Below, piece after piece: positions 11,981-22,944 of a stretch of DNA of 64,000 bases. The DNA is from Brachionus manjavacas (taxonomy: Eukaryota; Rotifera; Eurotatoria; Ploima; Brachionidae), in the NCBI GenBank assembly GCA_019054805.1, contig JAHQIY010000001.1, positions 2,742,501 through 2,806,500 on the forward strand, written 5' to 3'. The stretch's first letter is position 1, and every line of letters begins with the position of its first letter. The position numbers and the translations under genes are program-made. A model generated the notes under the pieces. It had not been told where the DNA came from. It was given only the letters and a program-made list of their open reading frames with translations, and searched no databases.

Positions 11981-12355
11981 AATTTTGGTTTTGTAAAGTT
12001 CAGCATAAAAGAACATAAAAAAATAGAAAAAAAATTAAATAAATTTTTTTCTAAAAGTTTTAAATGCTGCATGGTGCAACATTCAAAGTTTCATCAGCTG
12101 TCAATGTCTGCTAATAATGTGCAAAATCTATGCAAAATGCACTACGCTCGATTATATTGAAATTTGATTTCTGCTTAACTCTGCAAATTTAGCAGGCCTT
12201 GGTATTTGATGCAACTTTAAATGTTTAAATGTTGCACTATGTTGCATTTGCAGAACTAAGCTTAAACCTTTAGAATAAAAATTATTCAAATTTTTTACAT
12301 TTTGTTTTGTTCTTTTTTATCATTTTGTACTGAATTTTACAAAACCCAAAATTTT
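11981..12355. repeat. Palindromic MITE-like element, family A copy 1
   Basis: Begins GGTTTTGTAAAGTTCAGCA and ends with the complement TGTACTGAATTTTACAAAACC. Inner arms carry GGTGCAACATTCAAAGTTTC and its mirror ATGTTGCAC. About 375 bp, no coding capacity. Copies at 12477, 33949 and 54441 share ends and internal sequence, which identifies a non-autonomous terminal-inverted-repeat family. Confidence 0.75.
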
Positions 12356-12476
12356 TTTAATTTAAATAAATAAATTTTAAAATTTTATGAAAAAAAATCT
12401 AATTTTACAAAAAATTACGTCAACTTGCTAATATTTCCGTAAATTAAAAGCATTATGAATTTTCATACTTAGATAA

Positions 12477-12836
12477 ATTGGTTTTGTGAAATTCAGTACA
12501 AAAAAACAGAACAAATTATTAAAAATTAATTACTTTTTTCTAAGAGATTAAAATTAGTTCTGAGAATGCAGTCAGGTGCAACATTCAAAGTTACATTAGG
12601 TATCAAGGTATGTTAAATTTGATGAGTAATCAAAAACAAAATTTTATCATGTTCGAACGCAATGCCTTTTGGAGAGTTTTCGCGCATCATTAGCAGACTT
12701 TGACAGTTAATGCAACATTGAATGTTGCACCTGACTGCATTCACAAAATTAATTTTAATCTCTTAGATAAAAAGTTATTAATTTTTAACATTATGTTCTG
12801 TTTTTTTGTACTGAATTTCACAAAACCGAAAAATTT
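12477..12836. repeat. Palindromic MITE-like element, family A copy 2 (best copy)
   Basis: Arms of roughly 120 bp are nearly perfect inverted repeats: GGTTTTGTGAAATTCAGTAC at 12480 is mirrored by GTACTGAATTTCACAAAACC ending near 12827. The arms continue through AAGAGATTAAAATTA and TGCAGTCAGGTGCAACATTC. The loop of about 100 bp is unrelated to any protein. Confidence 0.85.
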
Positions 12837-12837
12837 G

Positions 12838-13160
12838 TAATTTTTATAAATTTTTCGGTTACATTGGTATTCCAGATTTAGTAATTTACGTAAATTTACA
12901 AAAGTAAAAAGACGTAAATTTATTAGATTTTACGTAAAATTTGGTAAATTTCGATAATTTTACGTAAATTTATGTAAAAAAAAAAATGTCCAAAAAATTG
13001 AAATAATTTGGCACTTTTAAAAAAAATCAATTTTTGTTATCCTTCAATATTTATATTCAAAATTATAAAAAAAAAAATTTACCATTATTTACGTTAATTT
13101 TGGTAAAATGAAATCAATTTAATGGTAAAAAATTGTAAAATGTCAAAATTACATTCAACA
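12838..13160. repeat. TTTACGTAAA-rich dispersed repeat
   Basis: Dense with ACGTAA motifs (AATTTACGTAAATTTACAAA at about 12885). It starts with GGTATTCCAGATTTAGTAAT, which is mirrored at 19609 (GGTGTTCCGGATTTAGTAAT). Related sequence occurs at 19600-20200, 41750-42235 and 46620-46780. Non-coding. Confidence 0.7.
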
Positions 13161-13224
13161 TTTAAAAAAGTTTAAAATTGGAAATATAAAAAAAAATTTA
13201 ATCAATTTAAATTAAAATCTAGAT

Positions 13225-13305
13225 GGTTTAATTTTTTGTGTTTGATTTACAAAATGTATCATATTTTGAAATAGCATTGAAAAAGTGCGATGTTTCTCAA
13301 TAAAC
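13225..13305. repeat. Isolated end of the TIR element found at 59750
   Basis: TTTTTTGTGTTTGATTTACA and GAAAAAGTGCGATGTTTC match the terminal repeats of the 1.08-kb element at 59751-60831. Only one arm is seen here. Confidence 0.65.
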
Positions 13306-13326
13306 TCCAAAGTGGGTATACCCTAC

Positions 13327-13700
13327 CCAGTCAAACATCTTATAGAGATTTTTTGTAGTATCTTTAAAGATTCTTTATAAAATCTCTAAAATTTGGCCTT
13401 TTTTAAAAAGAGATATTTTAGAGATAAAAAAAAATCATTAGTTAAACAAAAAAATCTTTGTTTTTTCTCTATATTCTCTTTAAAATTTTTAATCTGTTCT
13501 CCCAGTCAAAACGTTTAAAGAGATATTTTATAAATTCTTTCAAGATTCTTTAAAAAATCTTTATAAATTGAATTATTTTGAAGAAAAAATGGAGATATTT
13601 TAGACATAAAAAAAAATCATTAATTTTAATAAAAAATCTTTATTTTTTCTCTTAAAATTTTTAATCTGTCCTACCAGTCAAAAAGTTTCAGAGATTTTCT
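13327..13700. repeat. Tandem repeat, about 175 bp unit, two copies plus partial third
   Basis: Units start at about 13327, 13503 and 13676 with CAGTCAAA. They share AAGAGATATTTTAGA, ATAAAAAAAAATCATTA and AAAATTTTTAATCTGT in the same order. The third unit fades near 13720. Satellite-like, no coding content. Confidence 0.8.
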
Positions 13701-13720
13701 GTAGTTTCTTTACAGATTCT

Positions 13721-15657
13721 TTATTATTTATTTTTTATTATTTTATTTGTTTATTTTATGTGCCGATAAAGTCATAATTTTTAAGTCAAGTTAAAGTCCG
13801 AACTTATAATAATTTTTTAAATTGTGGACCTGGACTTTAATTTTAGCTTTGTCTTAAACTTTACCGCCAAAATAACTCCCTTAAACGGCAAAAAATTTAT
13901 GAAACTGCAATCATGACTGATGAATGGTCGTTCTTGTTAATTATTTTGGCGCCCTATTTTAAGCATACTCACTGAAATTAATGTCCAAGCCAGTCTTTGA
14001 GTTTACTTAAGACTTGTGAATTTTAAAAAACTCTTCTTTTTAATTTTTTCTTGACAATCTTTAACTTTTTGTTCATTTCTTGATTTTTCGATTTTTAAAT
14101 GAAAAAAATATTAATGTAGCGTTTAGAAAACTCTTAATTTTACCCGAACCACAACAAAATTATTGCTAATTACTTTATGGTCATACAAAAAACCATTGTA
14201 CATATATTATCTGTTTATAATTTTTAAGGATTTGGCAATTGATAATCAAAAGATTTTATTACTTTATTTGATTTTATTATTACATTTTCTTTATATTATA
14301 AACAATAGAATAATATTATTTTTTACTGGATATCTAGCTTTTTGGCAGCTTTAGTGATAAATATTTTGATCTATACTATCTTGATCCTTGAAAATTTTTT
14401 GAGGCACAAAACATGTTTATTGGCCTTAATTAATCAATGTATAGCGCTTACTGATTAAAAAAATTGAAAAATTGAAAAAAATCGTAATTGAATAAAATTT
14501 GAAGACTTTTTAGAGATAAATAAAAGAAACTTAAAAGATATTTTTGAGAAATTTAAAATAAATTTTTAAAGATATTATAGAGAAAAATGTACGATAACCT
14601 CTAAAAAAACTCTACAAATTTCTCTAAAATAGAAAAAGCATTTAGATACACAATCTATTACAGACTTTTGAACATTCTTTTTTGTACACGAAAAATTTTC
14701 CCACTCCATTAAAGCACATAAAATATTTTCTAATCACAAAAAATTTGCTTGATTGAACCATGGTTGCTTCTTTATTTATATTGCAAGAAAAATTATAGAA
14801 TTTGAAAATGTAATGTTATTAAATAAACAACTTTATTATCAAGTAGAATCATTTTGTTGGAAAATTATGGCTTTACAAGCTAGCACTTTCTTTTGGATGT
14901 CGAGAAAACGGAGAAGTATCAAGTCAAGAATACCGAAAAAATAAATATCTCGATGAATTGTAAATCACAATATTCATTAGAGAATCTATCATTCATCAAA
15001 ATTTTTCTTCTGTTTTATTTTAGATTAATCATAAATAATTTCATTGAATTTGAATCAAAATTGGTGATAAAAATTAAATAACATAGAAATTTCAAACCCT
15101 GGTGAGTAAATAAGATGAGTCAAAAAAAGAATTTTGTTTTCGAAAATTTAAATTTTTAATTCAGAACTACCAATTTGGAATTAATTAATTATATCTAAAT
15201 ATTGGAAATAAATTTGATTATTTGACTAAAATTAATTTTACATTATTAAATAAATAATTGATAATTGAAAAATCTTTTAAATTTTTTTTCCAAAACTACT
15301 AAAAGAAATTTAATTTAAAAATTTGAAATTCAATATTTTGCATTTTTAAATTTTAATGTTTAGAAAACCTGTTTAGTGGTGTCCATTTTTTGCAAATATT
15401 TTTTGAAAACACAATCTTTTTCAAAAATCAAGTTTATTACAAAAAAATTCTTCTCAGAGTCAAACTTTTTTATTTATTTTTTTTAAAGATTTTTTGTAAT
15501 ATTTACTTGAAAATAGATTAATTAAAGATCCATTTTGAGAAGGATATTCCTCTTAATTCAATTTTTGAGTTTTTAAAGATAAAATTTTAATCATACACAA
15601 AAACTTTAATTTTTTCCAGCAAGCTAAAGCTATTGCTCTGAAATTAAAATAAAATTA
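13721..15657. other. Intergenic, decayed repeats
   Basis: AAGTC-type repeat pieces lie at about 13780-14030. AGAGATA-rich sequence at 14480-14640 resembles the tandem unit of 13327 in reverse. Small open frames at 14753-15081 belong to no family I recognise and show no clear codon structure. Confidence 0.4.
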
Positions 15658-15807
15658 AAATATGGCAAGTTTTTTTTTCTATTTAACTTTTTTGAAATTT
15701 TAAAATTACGTTGTTTCATTAAAACTCAATACTTAAGCATGTTAAAATTTGAAATATAATTACGCAATTATTTTTATTAATATAAAATAGAAAAAAAAAC
15801 TTGCCAT
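15658..15807. repeat. 150-bp hairpin element
   Basis: ATATGGCAAGTTTTTTTTTC at the left end is mirrored by GAAAAAAAAACTTGCCATAT at the right end, with an AT-rich loop of about 100 bp. The near-perfect ends suggest a small MITE. Confidence 0.7.
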
Positions 15808-16198
15808 ATTTATTTTAACACAAAAGTTACAAATTGATCTCAAAAAAATATATCTTTGTTCTTTAGAATTGAGAAAATCACAAGCATATTTTAGAGAGCA
15901 TTTTCTTTAAAAATAATGAATCATTAAAGTAAAAAAATTCAATTAGTCTCAAAAGTCAAGATTAATTTTAGCTCTGTCCAATTTTCTATTTGATTATCTT
16001 ATTTGATCTTTTAAAATTATTAAAAATCAGATTCAAATGATATTAATTGAAAATTTGGAAAAATTCACTTGATACCTATATGATATATGATTCATTGATA
16101 ATAAAAAACAGCTAAATTAAAATTGTTTTAGAATTAATATAAAAATTTAAGCTATCTCATCTTATTGATTAATTTTGTTTAATGAATCATTTAAATTG

Positions 16199-16208
16199 AG
16201 TATAAATA
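16199..16208 (+). promoter_or_regulatory. Candidate TATA box of the homeobox gene
   Basis: AGTATAAATA lies about 40 bp before the ATG at 16245, a plausible TATA-to-start distance with a very short 5' UTR. An ATGCAAA octamer-like motif follows at about 16226. Inference from spacing only. Confidence 0.4.
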
Positions 16209-16244
16209 GAATGCTCGATGTTTTTATGCAAACATTAGCGGAAT

Positions 16245-16642
16245 ATGAACAAAATTTTGAAAATGTCAATGAAAAAAAGTTTCCTAATTGATGATATTCT
16301 GGACCAGGCTGGGCCTAGAGTTTCAGGAAATCAAGAGAATTTTTTTTATTTTGGAAATAACAAGCAAATGAATTATGACCGTCACACTCAAAAATTCTAC
16401 AACCAAAGATCACCGCGAATACAATTCACTTTAGAGCAATTATTCATTCTTGAAAATCAGTTTAATCAATGCCATTATTTGAATAAAAATGACGTCAAAT
16501 ATTTATCGTTTGTCCTAAATTTATCTGATAAAAGAGTATATTTGGCTATATTTAGTTAGTTATAATTTTGAATAATTTTTTTTTCTAGATCAAAATTTGG
16601 TTTCAAAACAGACGCGCCAGAGAAAAGTCTTTAAATAAGTAA
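16245..16642 (+). CDS. Compact homeodomain transcription factor (2 exons, 114 aa)
   Basis: Exon 1 is 16245-16535 and exon 2 is 16589-16642; the 53-bp intron is GT-AG and in phase 0. Residues about 55-114 form a complete homeodomain. It has Arg5, Phe8, Leu16, Phe20, Leu40, Trp48, Phe49, Gln50, Asn51 and Arg53, with helix 3 reading RIKIWFQNRRAREKSLNK and the protein ending at its last residue. The intron falls between homeodomain positions 44 and 45. An EH1-like motif FLIDDIL near residue 14 suggests a Groucho-recruiting repressor. Gln50 excludes a SIX, TALE or POU identity. The RIxIWFQNRRA helix and the N-terminal motif recall Hesx/Not/NK-like classes, but I cannot fix the class. The protein is unusually short. 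Nothing suggests a pseudogene. Confidence 0.85.
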
Positions 16643-17610
16643 ATTAAAAACTACATTCTTTAGTTTTAGTTGAATTCGCCAATATTTATTTTTAATAAAT
16701 TTTTTAAATAAAATAATCAAATATTTTTTATTTCAATTTCAATTTATTTAATTAATTTTTGAGATTTTTATTAAACAAGATTTAATTTATTTGAAAATTT
16801 TTCGACAAATTGAGTTCGTAGATCTAAAAACCTTATGCTCATGGGTAGTTTGCTTTTCAAAATAAAAAAAGGAATTAATTTGATATTTCAAAAAGGCTTT
16901 ATAAAAATATTTTAAATCAATTATATTATTTTAAGGAAAAATTTTACCAATTTTCTCCGTATTTTAATGGGGTTTAAAAATTTCCCTGGACGTTTATGCA
17001 TATTTTAACACTAATTAATTTTGAATAAAAAAAATAAAATTAAACACGATTAAATTTCAAATTAGTTGAAAGAATTCTTGAAAATTATTTTAGAAAAATT
17101 TTAACTCAAATTTTTTTAATGAAAAAAGGTTCTAAAAAAACCCTCGGTTTAAACTTTTAAGTATAAATATAGCTTTTGCAATCTCAAATTCTTAACCGGT
17201 ATTTTTTGGAATCAATTTTTTAGAGAATATTAAAAAAGTGAAAAAAATCATTTCAGAAAAACTCAAATAATGCAGGACTGAACCTGAAATAAAGCCTGTT
17301 GATAAAGGAGGAATCATACTCATGTCTTTTAATGATTTTTTTTCAAAAATTTTTTTTCTGCTTCAAAACATTAAATAAAAAATTATATCAAATTAATTAC
17401 CTTGATTAATAAAAAGAACATAAATGATATCTCAATATATTTTTACAGTGCCAATTTTTTTAATGCTACAAAAAAGTATATTACAACTCGACAACAAAAA
17501 AGTATAAAAAAGTGTAAAACCTTCATCCCAAAACCTATCTAAGGCTTTAGAAAAATAATAAAGAATACGGAAAAAAAATTTTTCTTTCGATTAAATGACA
17601 ATTTTTCAAA
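16643..17610. other. Intergenic, nothing recognised
   Basis: AT-rich sequence downstream of the homeobox gene. No exon or repeat boundary I can support. Confidence 0.4.
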
Positions 17611-17840
17611 TTTATAAGAAACGATCATCGGATATTCCCCAGTGTTTCCTAAATCCAGATTGTTCCTGCATAAGGAGTGAATTTTGGTCTAAAATATCTT
17701 GAGTAGATTAAACATCAAGTGACTTTCCTAGACAGAATTGGAAGTCTATTATTGGAATGATCTTGTGAAGCAGAGGCCTTTTAGAATCATTGTAATGTTC
17801 GCAGTTTTCCATGCTTTTGGAACTCTATCTTCTTGAAGAG
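17610..17840 (-). mobile_element. LINE reverse transcriptase fragment
   Basis: Minus-strand reading from about 17815 gives WKTANITMILK, and lower down NNLDLGNTGEYP-like residues in a shifted frame. These correspond to the W-x-A-x-I-x-P-I-x-K and QxGFRxxxGxxD motifs that flank RT motif 1-2 in LINEs. It is heavily mutated and short. Confidence 0.45.
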
Positions 17841-17923
17841 ATAGATTAAAAAGTTATATGATAATATTGTAAATAAAATATCAAATGATTATTTGGTGAG
17901 AAAGAAACTAAAAAATTATGTCA

Positions 17924-18445
17924 TGTCATTGTGAATTTTCATACAAACCTTCCAAATATTTCAAAAATAAAATTCTTTTCATTGATTTAAATTTTCAAAA
18001 TTGAGCTTTTTAAACTTTGATGATGAAACAACAACAAAATATGTTTCACTTAATTCAAAAAATAAAAATTAATTTATATAACACAGGAAATATTAATGAT
18101 CAAAAATTTATTTTTTGTCTCTATCATCTATGGAATTTTTTTTTGCAATTTTTACATTTATTTTATTTAAATGATAAAATTCTGTCATTGCTAATTAAAT
18201 AATTTTGAAATAGGTGGTTGAAATTGTAAAGAAATACAACTTTATTTTTAGAGTAATTCGAAATTAAGAGTAGCAGAATTCTAAATTAACGTATAATTTT
18301 TTTAAAAATGATCACTTTATTTGAAAAACTTTCTTTAATTTTTTTCTTCAAACTGGACTGTCAAAGAAACATTGTTTATTTCAAAACTTAAAGAAAAATC
18401 TTTTATACAAAATCCATGCTTTATAATGTTTGAATGAAAATTCAT
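17924..18445. repeat. MITE-like element, family B copy 1
   Basis: Left end CATTGTGAATTTTCATACAA is mirrored near 18430 (GAATGAAAATTCAT). The interior (GATGATGAAACAACA, ATATGTTTCACT, AAATTCTGTCAT) matches a second copy at 27723-28250 in the same order. Non-coding. Confidence 0.75.
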
Positions 18446-18757
18446 AAATAATTCTACCAGGACAATTTTATTCAAAAAAAATCTTATCAGAAAAATTTAA
18501 ATATTTTAAAATTAACAAAAAAATTAAATCTGCTTAAAATCAATCTACAAAATGTAATTAAAAAGAAAACATTTAAAATCAGATTGAAATTTCGTTAAAT
18601 AAATTATTTTGAAAACTAAAATATTTTATCAAATTTTTCTTTTAAATAATTCGAATTCATTTTTAAAAATTTATTTACAAAAAAAATAATCTATTCTAAA
18701 AATTTTAAAATTTAATTTATTCATTTAAATTTTCCATGTTCATTCTGATCATTTTTG

Positions 18758-19144
18758 TTAACCAAAGAACATTCTAGCATTTGGGAATTTTGTGATGCTT
18801 CCTTGTACAGCCAAAGCAATAGCCAAAGGTACTCCTAGAATAAGAAACATAATGATACAGCAAGCTACTGCAGACTTGTTATATTTAAGTGCTGATTGTG
18901 AATAGATAGCAGCTTGATCATAGGCTTTCATTCTATTGAATTTTCGCACTTTATTTGAAGCTTGGTAAGCGAATATGCCCCAAACAAAGCAAACAAATAG
19001 GGAAGCAGTTGACCAGTTCATGTAGTCCGGTTGTGGTGCTGTCATGGTCATACTTGAGTATTTTTTTGGTTGATACAAAGTCGGTGGGCGCAGGAATCCC
19101 TTCTCAAAATTAGCTTCGTTGTCTACATTGCTGTTATAGCTCAT
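18758..19144 (-). CDS. CD225/dispanin family membrane protein
   Basis: A single 128-residue frame with ATG at 19144. The central part reads DYMNWSTASLFVCFVWGIFA as the first membrane segment. NKVRKFNRMKAYDQAAIYSQSA follows as the conserved cytoplasmic loop of CD225 proteins, then SAVACCIIMFLILGVPLAIA as the second membrane segment. This is the IFITM/PRRT/TMEM233/synDIG (dispanin) fold: a re-entrant or spanning helix, a basic loop and a transmembrane helix. Family members act in membrane curvature, fusion control or synaptic trafficking. The N-terminal 50 residues are Tyr/Pro-rich, as in other dispanins. Which subfamily it belongs to cannot be told from sequence alone. No intron is needed in the coding part. 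Confidence 0.88.
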   Translation of the reverse strand: MSYNSNVDNEANFEKGFLRPPTLYQPKKYSSMTMTAPQPDYMNWSTASLFVCFVWGIFAYQASNKVRKFNRMKAYDQAAIYSQSALKYNKSAVACCIIMFLILGVPLAIALAVQGSITKFPNARMFFG

Positions 19145-19600
19145 TTTTTTAATTTTTTAAATGGCCTGTTTTAATTCACTAGAAATTAAAATAAATTATT
19201 TTTGATACACATGAACTCACTTTTATTCTAAATTTATAATATTCAAAAATTCGGACAGGTAGATGTCTAGAATTTTTAGCATAATTTTTTTTCTTGGGTC
19301 AAGCCATAGTTTCAAATCGATAAAATTCATTGAATTTTTTCCTCTAATTAGCGTCCTTAAATTAATTTTTTTAATTATGTTATTATTTTAAAACCAGCTG
19401 AATCGACTGTAGGCTTCAAAAATTAAATTCAATTTTTCATCAAATTACGCTATTAATATTTCAAATAATTCAAATATATTTTACCTAAGAAATTAATAAA
19501 GAATTTGATTTAAAAAAAAATTTCTGATCATTCTCAATAACTCTTATCAAATTAAAGATCTTTAAAACAATGGTATTTTTAAATGTTGAACAAATACAGT
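19145..19600. other. Upstream region of the dispanin gene
   Basis: AT-rich. It should contain the promoter and 5' UTR of the minus-strand dispanin gene, with no clear TATA element. Confidence 0.35.
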
Positions 19601-19602
19601 GG

Positions 19603-20395
19603 TGTTCCGGATTTAGTAATTTACGTAAAAAATAGTAAATTTACCGAATTTTACGTAAAATATTATTTTTCTTTAAATACTATGAAATTTGAAGAAAATA
19701 AAATGAAAACAATTTTTAATATTTAAATTGGTGATTTTTTCTAAAGACTTTTCGATTAGATTATTAGATTATTATTATTAAATCTATCTTAAATTTTTTT
19801 TATTATTTTTTGTTCTTTTATCATCACTTTCATGTTGATAAAACAAAAAATTTAAATTTTAAAATTCTAAAGAAAAAAGTTTTTAGATTTTTTTTTAATC
19901 TTTCTTCAAAAATAGAGCTTCCAATTTGAAAAGAAATTATAATTTTATTTTTTATTTAAAATTGCCCAAGCACTATCTAACAAAGCTTTACGGTACAAAA
20001 TATTTTTAGATATTTTTTGAAAATGTGAAGTATACGTAAATTTTTTTTTTCATAATTTTGAATTTTAAATATTGAAGGATAAAAAAATTCATTTTTTCTT
20101 AAAAAGTGCCAAATTATTTCAATTTTTTGGACATTTTTTTTAACATAAATTTACGTAGAATCTAGTAAATTTAAGTTTTTTTACTTTTGTTAATTTACGT
20201 AAACATGAAAGTGATGATAAAAGAACAAAAAATAATAAAAAAAATTTAAGATAGATTTAATAATAATAATCTAATAATCTAATCGAAAAGTCTTTAGAAA
20301 AAATCACCAATTTAAATATTAAAAATTGTTTTCATTTTATTTTCTTCAAATTTCATAGTATTTAAAGAAAAATAATATTAACTTCCCTAATGGTA
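19603..20395. repeat. ACGTAA-family element with 178-bp perfect-looking inverted arms
   Basis: Arms at 19659-19836 and 20202-20379 are inverted copies with no difference that I noticed (for example GAAGAAAATAAAATGAAAAC against GTTTTCATTTTATTTTCTTC). The spacer of about 365 bp contains ACGTAA-rich sequence matching 12950-13070. The outer left end GTGGTGTTCCGGATTTAGTA matches 12865. No coding capacity. Confidence 0.85.
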
Positions 20396-21092
20396 TATTT
20401 GCTTATATTCTTTTTTTATTATTTTCTGTTTTCTTTCCTAATACTTGCTGAAAAATATTTTTATAAATTTTTTCTAAAACTTAACTTGAAATTTTACATT
20501 CAAAACATGAGATACTAAAAAGCAGTCATCAAGCTATTCTTGAAAATCCCAGATTTTGTCTCTAAATAATTAAAAATAAATAAATTTTTTACGAAGCCTT
20601 TTTTGATTACAAAATCAAAATCAAAAAAGAATTCGAAAGGATTTTAATAAATAAAAAATTATGGTGATTTTTTTTTCTTTTAAATTTAACTTTTTAAATT
20701 TTGAATTTTTTTTGAATAAAGTTATTTTTTCATTCTATCTTGCAAATAAAAAAATTGAAATCTATTTTAATTAAAATATTAAAAATTTGCAGATATTTTT
20801 CTAACTTTTTTTATCAGTTTAAAATCAAATCAATGAATTAAAAAAATTCAATCGATTCAAAAGGTATATTTTTCTACTTTTGTAAAGCGACTTTTAATCT
20901 GACTTATCCTTAAAGGAGCCTTTGAAATAGTCTCAAATATATACTTTTTTATATTTTTTTATATTATACTAATTGTAGAAATAAATTATCAATTTCTGAA
21001 TAAATTATATTATTAATATTAAATATCAGTTGAGTCCATTAGTTATTAAGTCATTAAGAAAAGAAATCAAAGTTTTCAGAGAATATTATAAA
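20396..21092. other. Intergenic, upstream of the pogo-like gene
   Basis: AT-rich, no exon seen. Confidence 0.35.
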
Positions 21093-22138
21093 ATGGTTAG
21101 AACTTACATTCCAAAAGCTAAAAAATACAAACCACAAGATCTAACTGATGCTATTAAATCAGTGACTGAGAATAGGCTTAATCCGACCCAAGCTTCTACA
21201 TATTACAATGTCCCAAGGCAAACAATAGTCAACCATTTGAATGGAAGATATGCGTCTACTAAAACCGGGCGCCCAACTATTTTTTCAGTCCAGGAAGAAG
21301 AATTTCTTGTGAACATCATTGAAAAAATAGGCGAATGGGGATTTTACTTAGATAGAAACTCACTAAAAGATATAGTCAAAAATTTTGCAATCTATCGCAA
21401 TAAAACTTGCCATTTCAAAAGTGGCATTCCTGGAGATGATTGGGTTTACAAGTAACTTTCAACATACAAAGAAAATTTCATTATTTTAAGATGAAAAAAA
21501 AAAGTTTTAAGGCACGCTGGAAACACCGATTATCCAAAAGTGTAGCCCAAAATATTACATTCAGCAAGAAATTTGTGAATGATGGGAGCTTAGATAATTT
21601 TTATTCTAAATTAAGAGAGAAAATTTTAGAGGTCGGTTTGGAAAATACTATGGAAAATATTTTCAATGATGGTCAGACTGGCTTTTCGTTTAGCTTGGAC
21701 TCAAAAAATGATGCTGATCAATGTGACCAAACAAATCTTCAAAATTTAAATGTATTTTTTTAAAATTAAATTTAGAAAAGAATTTATTTTTTTTTATTTT
21801 TTTAGAATAACACTTTAGAATTAGGGAAGGAAAAGTGGCATATTGCACCTCAATCAATATGTTCGTCAAACTTTAGTTCAGATTTAAAAATTGATAATTC
21901 AATTATATCTAACCCTCTCATTGAATCTAATTCTCTCCTGAGCCAAGGAGCATCATCAAAAAATGCTTGTAGAATATCAGAAAAAAAAAGCTCAGAACCT
22001 GTCAAAAATGGTGTGAAAATTAATGCAGAAGATTCAGCAAAAAAAAGCTTTAGAAATTTAAAAAGGTCTAAAATAAAAAAAAATTTCGATCAGTTTATTA
22101 AAGACAATTTTCATTACAAATTTGAAGAGAAAAATTAA
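21093..22138 (+). CDS. Pogo/CENP-B-type HTH protein, candidate domesticated transposase (3 exons)
   Basis: Exons are 21093-21451, 21505-21751 and 21806-22138. The introns of 53 and 54 bp are GT-AG and in phase, giving an open 312-residue protein. Residues about 15-55 form a Psq/CENP-B-type helix-turn-helix (LTDAIKSVTENRLNPTQAST, VPRQTIVNHL), followed by GRPTIFSVQEEEFLV. The second HTH (CENPB DNA-binding half) runs to GIPGDDWVYNFKARWKHRLS, a hallmark of pogo/Tigger transposases. Next comes AQNITFSKKFVND and IFNDGQTGF. Here the family normally has N-x-D-E-T-G, so the first catalytic Asp is replaced. No further DDE domain follows; the last 110 residues are Ser/Lys-rich and unlike a transposase. 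Open frame, splicing and loss of catalysis suggest a DNA-binding host protein. A recently decayed element is the alternative. Confidence 0.72.
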
Positions 22139-22940
22139 AAAGTTTTTTTTTATTTGGCATTCATTTACGATTTTTTTCTTTTAAAATGTTGGTCTAGTTG
22201 GCTTGTGAGCCTAAACATAAAATATTTACTTAAGGAAAAGTTATTTTGAAATGAAATTTTTTATTGATTTAAATTTAAAAGCCAAATGTACACAAAAAAT
22301 AATGATAATGCAATTATTTTAAATTTAAACTTTTTTTAAATCAAATTGTTAAATGACCAGAATTTGGCGTTGTGATATTCGGGACAAATTAATCAAAAAT
22401 ATTTTGAAAAATTAAAGAAAAAAATTCTCAACCCAAAAATTTTTTTAAATCTAGAATAAAATTTTTAATTTCGCTTTTAAATTAATCAAATCAATAATAG
22501 AATTTGGTTTTTATTTTTTTTTTGGTATATAGAAAATTTAAATTATATCTTTTTTAATTTCACCAACACAACGTTTTGCTCTGGATTACATCGATTCGTC
22601 CAAGTAACCCAACGAATTTAAGATTTTTTTTATCAATTTGCATGAATACCACAACGGCCAAAAATTTCAAGTGAATTTCAAATGAACATTGAAATCTGGG
22701 AACCAGAATTGTTCATATTTTATGTAAACAGTTGTTTCTCAGACCAACTAGATCTAAAAATTAAATTCTTTTTATTATTTAAATATTTGATTGAAATTTA
22801 ATGAAATATACTTCTAAATTGTAAAATTATAGTAAAAAATAAACTTTTTCAAAAGAAAAGATTTTTGTTTCAAAATTTGGACTTAAAATTAATCTTAATA
22901 TATAAAAAAATTCGGCGTGAAATAATTTTGATACTAATGA
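22139..22940. other. Intergenic, nothing recognised
   Basis: AT-rich. No exon or repeat boundary that I can support. Confidence 0.35.
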
Positions 22941-22944
22941 GTAA

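Noticed and set aside
21440-21504. Apparent frameshift in the pogo-like gene
   Set aside because: GT at 21452 and AG at 21504 define a 53-bp intron that restores the frame and the conserved WVYNFKARWKHR motif, so no frameshift is needed.
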